Translations under genes and position numbers: made by a program
DNA from: Paramecium octaurelia
Lineage: Eukaryota > Ciliophora > Oligohymenophorea > Peniculida > Parameciidae
NCBI GenBank assembly: GCA_905182995.1
Contig: CAJJDP010000054.1
Coordinates: forward strand, 254,964-318,963
Length of the DNA: 64,000 nt
Reading direction: 5' to 3'
Shown here: positions 58,307-64,000 of the stretch, piece after piece
How the letters are laid out: the number at the start of each line of letters is the position of its first letter
Position numbering within the stretch: the stretch's first letter is position 1
Notes under the pieces: model-generated
Seen by the model: the letters and a program-made list of their open reading frames with translations, nothing else
What the model was told of the DNA's origin: nothing
Databases searched by the model: none

Positions 58307-61283
58307 TCATAATTTCTTTATCAATTAATCCAAGCGTTTTTAGACATTCTCATCGATCTCCAAATTTTAAACTTATCTCGTCTTTCTTCTTTTCTCATTA
58401 GATTCCTCTTCATCATCAGTAGTTAGATCTAAATCATCGTTCAACTGATTCTGAGTTAAAATCAGTATTTATTATGATGTCCTCTAAAGCCAAGGTGCTT
58501 CAGGCTTATTTTCTATGAGATTAGGCTGATAGTTAAATAAATGCAATTACTTTTATCATTAACAAAAATTCTTTCTTGAATTCTGGACAAATATTTGGAG
58601 GTTGGATATCTGGAAAGTTAAGTGATAATTTGCATTCAAAAACACCTGAACCATGCATTTGTATTTTTATTGTTGGAAATCCATTGAAAAGACTTTTCTC
58701 ATTCATCAAAAAGGTTAAGATAGGCTTACAAAAAGCAGGAGTAGATTTTTTATCTATCTAGTTTTAAATCAACAATTTTAAATAATCTAACTCATCTGAA
58801 ACTACATTGCCCACTTAATCTCTAATTTCTTCCACTTTCATTTTAGCATTTGTCGATTATTATATCTATTTTCATAGCATCAAATCATTACCAATAAATA
58901 TATGATGGCCATATTGTATTTTATACCTATTATATGTTAAACTATTCTTTCTGATTTCAATACCATTTCATTAGATAGGTTTTCACTCTTCTCTGAATCA
59001 GCATCCTAATGACTTGAAATACTGTTCAATCTATCTTTTTGAGAATTCAACCAATATTGTTCCAATTACTAAAGAATCATTATTGCCTCATTATATCTGC
59101 GCTAATAGATCATACTTGATGCTTTGAACAAGAGAACATCTTAAGTCTAAAATATTAAACCCACATCCTTTTAATCTACATTAGGAAACTGCACTGCATC
59201 ACAACTTTTTTTATTCTGTGTAGTATCCAAAATCTACTTTATATATGTCAGCATCTAGGAATCTAATTTGTATTTAGGTTCTCTAACATTTTGTTATGTT
59301 ATTTAATTAGATATAATGCATGCTTTATCAATTTACTACAATTTAATTTCGCACTTTAATTTCAAGATTAGAATTTAATTTGTTTATTTTGCATCATTAA
59401 ATGCTTTTAGAGCTTCTTCATAAGCATTATTATGAAATAATAAACTCCCACTCCAATAATGTATCTCATCTGAATTATTGTACTTAATATATTTATTCAT
59501 GTCACCAAAACTCTGTGCTGTACTAAAAATGATATGTTTAATTACTCTCCTTTTATTTAATAACATTTAGCTCTTTCCAAATATGATTCTGAATGCTCCT
59601 TGTTGAAATGTATTGCAGTTGTAAAATCCTTAATAGCCTCTTTCAATCTCATACTTTAAGCATGCAAGATGCCCCTTATGTAAAAGTGATCGCTTATACT
59701 ATCCTCGCTTTTGTCAATTGCCTTTTCAATATCCTTCAACGCTGAAGTGTATCTTCGCTTATAAGATTTCATTAAAGCCCTCGCAAAAAAGATGTTGGGC
59801 TACTTCCCCTATTTAGAAAAGGCTAAATCTAGCAGCTATTCACATTCTTATACTCCATCAAATAGTTTATTAAGTAAACAAATTGAACATTTATAATAAT
59901 AAGGTTCTAGTTTATTTGGAAATATTTCAATAGCTTTGTCCAATAACCTAACGGAAGGTTCATACTAACCTGATTATTTTCATATAATTTACATTTCTAT
60001 ATTAAAACAAGAGCTTCAGCCAAATATTTATTGTACATTTAGCCTCTCTCTATCTAATTGATCGATTCATAAGACTTTAGAGCCGATGCATAATCAGAAG
60101 TGCAAAATTAGGCATAAGCTAAGAATTTATAGTAAATTAGTTATAGAAATTTGCTAATGGGTTTCAATTCCTTAATCATTTGAAGTCCCTAAGCATATTA
60201 TCGTTTCATCAACTTGACTGTTCCATTGACAAACGGTTTCAATTTAGAGATGCATTTAAAATTCTTTTTCAATTGATCTGCTCTGGAGAGGTGTAGCTAA
60301 GCCTCATAAAAGTCCATGAGACATATTTTAGACTTTACAATGTAGGAAATAGCCTTGGCACTTAATTAATGTGATGTTGATATCTGAATCGCTTGTTCAA
60401 TGTAAATCTAAGACTCTATAAAATTTTCTAATAAATATTATTATTATAAGGAGTTACTTTTTTTAAAGTAAATTATTCCTTTTAGTAACAAAGCATCTGC
60501 ATTTTCACAGTCTTGCTGTAAGATCGTGTCAATTTTAATAAGTGCTTGGTCAAATTAATTACACTTAATTAATGATAGACAATGACGTGATCTGCCTAAA
60601 AAGTCAGTGTTGTTGAGTTTTTCGTATATTTCTAAGGCCTTTTAATGTTATTTTAGAGCAGAGTGACATCTTGCTTTATATTGGAGTGCCTGCTTATCAT
60701 TTGGACTATAAAGCAAGGCTTGTTCTATCAATTTGAGAGAATCATGGTATTTTTGGGCCTTGAATTCTAAAACTGCAGATTGAATGTACCCATCCAAATA
60801 ATTGGGGTATTCGGATAAGCATTTGTTGAACTTTGATAAAGATCACTAATTACCCAACTTCTTGCTTTATCGAATTGATTGAGTTGCTTGTGCGCGATCC
60901 CTAATATCAAATAGGATTTTTTGGTGAATGGACCCTATTCCAATTTATTAATGACTTGCATTGAGTTTCCAACTTATATTTCTTTGATCATGCTTTGAAA
61001 TTGATCTGGAGCTACTACTCTATTTTGAATAGATTCCTTGAAAAAGTTTCTTTGGGTTTCCCTCGAGATGGACAAAGACAATCCTCTTGGTTCTATGGTG
61101 TTTTGAGTTTGCCTTCTTCTACGATTTGGCTTGAAATTAATACTATTTAATTGTGAGAGATCTGGACATGGGTGAGGGTTTCTCAATTTTGTCTGAGGAT
61201 TTGGGCATTTGGAGTTTATTCTTTTGGCATTAATTATTGAGTATGAATCTCTGAAAGACAGGAGACTGTATGTATATTTTCAT
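58307..61283 (-). CDS. Large TPR-repeat protein
   Basis: This is a long helical repeat protein of about 950 residues built from tetratricopeptide repeats: GIAHKQLNQFDKA, ALLYSPNDKQALQYKARCHS, ALKDIEKAIDKSEDSISDH, ALLKGIIYFKKS and SGSLLFHNNAYEEALKAF among many. A C-terminal non-TPR region (FPTIKIQMHGSGVFECKLSL and an acidic/basic end) finishes at TGA 58307-58309. Introns found include 23-nt ones in the repeat region, a 26-nt one that links IIYLL to the C-terminal segment starting at 58841, and a 25-nt one near the end. The N-terminal basic segment (RNPHPCPDLSQLNSINFK) is in frame, but the first exon is unsure: ATG 61281-61283 works only with an unusually short intron. TPR arrays of this kind are typical of ciliary transport and axonemal scaffold proteins. 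Confidence 0.8.
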
Positions 61284-61304
61284 CAATTAATTAATTATAT
61301 TTTT

Positions 61305-62197
61305 ATGAGTAGTTAAGATCTTGAATTTGTGTAGGAGAATTTGTAAATTCTAATCAAGAGTGTCTAAGAGCTATAAAATTAATTTTAGGGGAAGGGTAAG
61401 GAATGATATTCATATTTAGAGAACCAAGAACAAATTTAAATAGTAACTATTGATGCATATACAAAATATAGAATAAACAAAAATGTCAAAAGTTAATAGA
61501 TGCATTAACGATCAAATTTAAATAAGGCAAATTCAATAAATCTGAAAATATGACAATTTAAATTCTCAAAAAAGAATATGCCAAGGTACCTTTTAACAAT
61601 AACATATCAGCAACAAAATATTTTTATTGAAATCACAAAGTCAATAAGAAATCCCAAATAGTTAAACTCAAATGAGGGAAGAGAACTAGAAATGCAAAAT
61701 GCGAGTAAAATTATTTCCTTAATAAAGAGAAAATTAATGGAAAACCCACTTATGTTTATGATGAAGATACCAATTATGATGAGGAAGATTCAGGAGAAAA
61801 GGGACCAAATTTGGAGTAATTGTCAGAAATGGAAGTCCATCCCGATATTTAACATAAGGCCATGTTGATTCAAGAGCAATAAGAAGAAATAGATTGTATA
61901 TTTGTTTTGCTAAGTAAGAAATTCAAAAGGATGCCTTGGAAGTTCTCAAAATCTAAACTGAAGTGGCTCGAGTCGTGGTGGATTAAGGTAAGATGCTTGA
62001 TGTTGCTGAAAATAACATCAATGTATCAAACAAAAATGTCAAAGAAGTAGTAGTTGAATTAGAAGGAGTAAATTTCATAACGTTATATTCTTTAGGCAAA
62101 GGTAGAACACAAATAATACATGAAAAAACTTGGTGGAGCTATATGCATTATCCTTATTGTAGTGGCAGTTATTGTAGTTTGTGTAAAGTTAATATGA
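61305..62197 (+). CDS. Syntaxin-type t-SNARE
   Basis: This is a 246-residue tail-anchored SNARE. The N-terminal helices (DLEFVQENLQILIKSVQELQ, CQKLIDALTIKFKQGKF) resemble a syntaxin Habc bundle, and an acidic linker follows (DEDTNYDEEDSGEKG). The SNARE helix is DALEVLKIQTEVARVVVDQG, then KMLDVAENNINVSNKNVKEV, with Gln at the central zero-layer position. It ends in a membrane anchor, GGAICIILIVVAVIVVCVKL. Six introns of 24, 29, 25, 23, 23 and 28 nt (first 61396-61419) give exactly 247 codons. Splicing is what builds the SNARE helix continuously. It mediates membrane fusion on some endomembrane; which one is not readable from sequence. Confidence 0.9.
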
Positions 62198-62545
62198 AAT
62201 TTATTACAAACAATTTAAATCAACTGTTATTATATATTAGATTGTTATAAATTAGATTAATTCTTGTTAATTTAATAAATTTTGATGAAAATCATTGAAT
62301 TTTAGTAAAAGAGGTAGTAAATTAATGAATATTATTAAAGCTTTTATTAAATTAAAGTAAATGTGATAATATCATAATACATAGATTATGAATGTAATTT
62401 CCTTTATATTTCTTTCGTTTATTTATCTAAATATTAGAAATTATTGGAAATTATTTATGTTGCTTAGAATCAAAGTAGTGTATTGAATTATTTAGTTACT
62501 TTTTAATAATAATAAAAGTTTTAATTAATAGTAATTTATTTATCT
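62198..62545. other. Intergenic region
   Basis: About 350 bp of very AT-rich sequence between two plus-strand genes, without a supportable frame or RNA gene. Confidence 0.6.
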
Positions 62546-63445
62546 ATGAAATATTCATACATAATATTTTTTTGCATCATTTATACTTGCTTATCATACT
62601 CAATTAAGGATAAATTTTGTGGAGATGATAATTGCTACTAACTGTTATTCTTGAAAAAAGGAGCTTAGCAAAGTGAAATAAGGAAATAATTTAGAGAACT
62701 TTCAAGGACATTTCATCCAGATAAGAATGAAGGGAATTAATCTCAATATGTCAAGATAGTTTAGGCTTATGAAGTTTTAAGTAATGAGGAAACAAAAACT
62801 GCCTATGATGAGTATCTTGAAAATCCCAATAGGAGTGAATTTTATCATCACTATCGATATTATCAACAAGTGTATCATCCACAGTCGAATCCCTATATTG
62901 TGGTTTCTGTTTCAACCTTACTCTTATCAATAATACAATACGTGGCTAGAATTGGAATGTACAAAAATGCTATTGGAAGAGTGATGGAAACAACGCATTT
63001 CAAAAAGGTTGTGAATGAGAGGTAGAAGGAATCTAATATGAGCAAGGAAGAAGTGATTTAAGAGACATTGAAGGAAGTCAAGATTACAGGAGCATGGTCT
63101 TATCCAAAATTTGAGGAAATTTGGGTTATAGCAATATTACATTTTATTTATTCCATTTTTTATAGATTGTACTTCACATTGAAATGGAAATATTATTATA
63201 AGGATGGAAAGGCTCAAAGGGAAATAAGTGAAAAAGATCAAGAATACAAGACATAAATTTTGTTGGGCATAAGTAAGAGTAGATGGGAATCTGTGGATAA
63301 GGAGTCATTGATTAGTCGTTAGTTATGGATACCTGAGAATTTGAGGGAATTCAATGAAGAGTAACGTCTTCGATAGGAGGAGTATATTTAGTAGCATAGT
63401 AATAAGTACAAATAGTATAAGAGATTTCAAAAAAAGATGTAATGA
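62546..63445 (+). CDS. DNAJC25: DNAJC25-like ER J-domain protein
   Basis: An intronless frame of 300 codons. A signal sequence (MKYSYIIFFCIIYTCLSYSI) leads into CGDDNCYQLLFLKKGA and a J domain with intact HPD (ELSRTFHPDKNEGN), then AYEVLSNEETKTAYDEYL. Two further hydrophobic segments (IVVSVSTLLLSIIQYVARIG and IWVIAILHFIYSIFYRLYF) flank a charged loop, and a basic, Gln-rich tail ends at TGA 63443-63445. Signal sequence, lumenal J domain and two membrane helices are the DNAJC25 layout. It should recruit ER-lumenal HSP70. It converges on the last gene with 60 bp between stops. Confidence 0.88.
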
Positions 63446-63505
63446 CTTGTTTAAACTTGTTATAATATCTCAAATAAATAAAATTATTGTTATTTATCCA
63501 ATTAA

Positions 63506-64000
63506 TCAACCATCGGCATTGGCTAAGTTTGAGTTTACATTTGTTCTTTCAGTGTTTGAGAAAGGACTTGGTATATTAGGAGAATTTATGATCTAAATGA
63601 TTTAAGGTGTAGTAAACTCTACTGCAACAGCTAATCCAGAATTTTTCTTAGTTTTAATCGCAGTAATTTCTGTTTCTAATTTTTCAATTTCTTAGTTCTT
63701 AGATATAAACCAAAAACATATTCCCAATAATAAAATTGCTAGTCCTATTGGGATACCCAAATAGATAATTATGTTTGAATAGGAATTCTCATCGTCATCA
63801 AAAGCTAAAATAGTGATATTTGTTTATCTTTATACTATTAAATTGTTTTGAAAGTTAGTTTAAATAATAACAGATTCATTTTAGATTATTTGATAATGTT
63901 ATTCAGAACTTGATTGATTTGATAGAGGATTGCAAATAATATAGGGATCTTGGATCTTAAATTTGGTGTAAAACAATCCAGATTTTGAAGTTCCAAAAAA
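63506..64000 (-). CDS. C-terminus of a third large type I membrane protein
   Basis: The frame enters at the window end and stops at TGA 63506-63508. The visible part has an extracellular stretch with Asn-rich and Ser-rich segments, one membrane helix (IIIYLGIPIGLAILLLGICF) and a cytosolic tail of about 70 residues with a short coiled segment (EIEKLETEITAIKTKK). This is the same end-of-protein layout as the genes at 1525-5526 and 33569-38302. The N-terminus lies outside the window, so the size and identity are unknown. Confidence 0.75.

Noticed and set aside
58307-58841. Separate short minus-strand gene starting at ATG 58839-58841
   Set aside because: A 26-nt intron joins it in frame to the end of the TPR gene, so it is better read as that gene's C-terminus.
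1-64000. Transposons, viral copies, CRISPR arrays, rRNA, telomere repeats or bacterial ribosome-binding sites
   Set aside because: Read through on both strands; no transposase, reverse transcriptase, terminal repeats, repeat-spacer arrays or rRNA signatures were seen, and the genes are plainly eukaryotic.

Overview
This is a 64 kb stretch of ciliate nuclear (macronuclear-type) DNA, almost certainly from Paramecium or a very close relative. The sequence shows this directly. Every long reading frame is littered with TAA and TAG, which read as Gln, and every gene ends at TGA. The genes are cut by tiny introns of 20-29 nt (GT...AG, mostly GTA...TAG). The DNA is strongly AT-rich, and neighbouring genes often sit only 9-40 bp apart. 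An open reading frame scan under the standard code therefore chops every gene into fragments. I re-read the window by hand with TAA/TAG = Gln and spliced the micro-introns, and I checked most models for a whole number of codons.

Layout. 1-5.5 kb: the tail of a coiled-coil protein and a 1333-residue secreted/type I membrane protein. 5.6-11 kb: an IQ-motif, Q/N-rich protein and a PP2C phosphatase. 11.8-17.8 kb: an ABCG half-transporter, an ankyrin-DHHC palmitoyltransferase, and a cytosolic carboxypeptidase (tubulin deglutamylase type) with a long polyglutamine tail. 18.4-25.5 kb: a CAMK/AMPK-like kinase, an OSCA/TMEM63/CSC1-like channel and a poorly resolved region. 25.7-33.6 kb: a Kintoun-like PIH/CS dynein-assembly factor, a DUSP+MYND+USP deubiquitinase, a small unknown gene and a bacterial-type homospermidine synthase. 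33.6-41 kb: a second giant type I membrane protein, an alveolin-like Q/P-rich cytoskeletal protein, and two unknowns, one with a PP1-docking-like KVKF motif. 41-48.4 kb: a mucolipin-like TRP channel, ribokinase, kinesin-14, mitochondrial ribosomal protein uL24m, an LRR protein and a basic, probably mitochondrial protein. 50-64 kb: a CCCH zinc-finger protein, a mitochondrial unknown, a heat-shock-factor-type DNA-binding protein, a coiled-coil protein, a redox-inactive PDI-like protein ending KTDL, a TPR protein, a syntaxin, a DNAJC25-like ER J-protein, and the C-terminus of a third type I membrane protein running off the window.

The genes do not form an operon or an obvious pathway. The content is a normal slice of a ciliate genome with a visible cilia/cytoskeleton flavour (carboxypeptidase, Kintoun, kinesin, alveolin-like, LRR, TPR). 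I found no tRNA, rRNA, CRISPR array, transposon or viral element. The least ordinary items are the homospermidine synthase, the polyQ tract written mostly in TAA/TAG codons, the PDI-like protein without active-site cysteines, and a handful of gene-poor AT-rich gaps of 0.4-1.6 kb.
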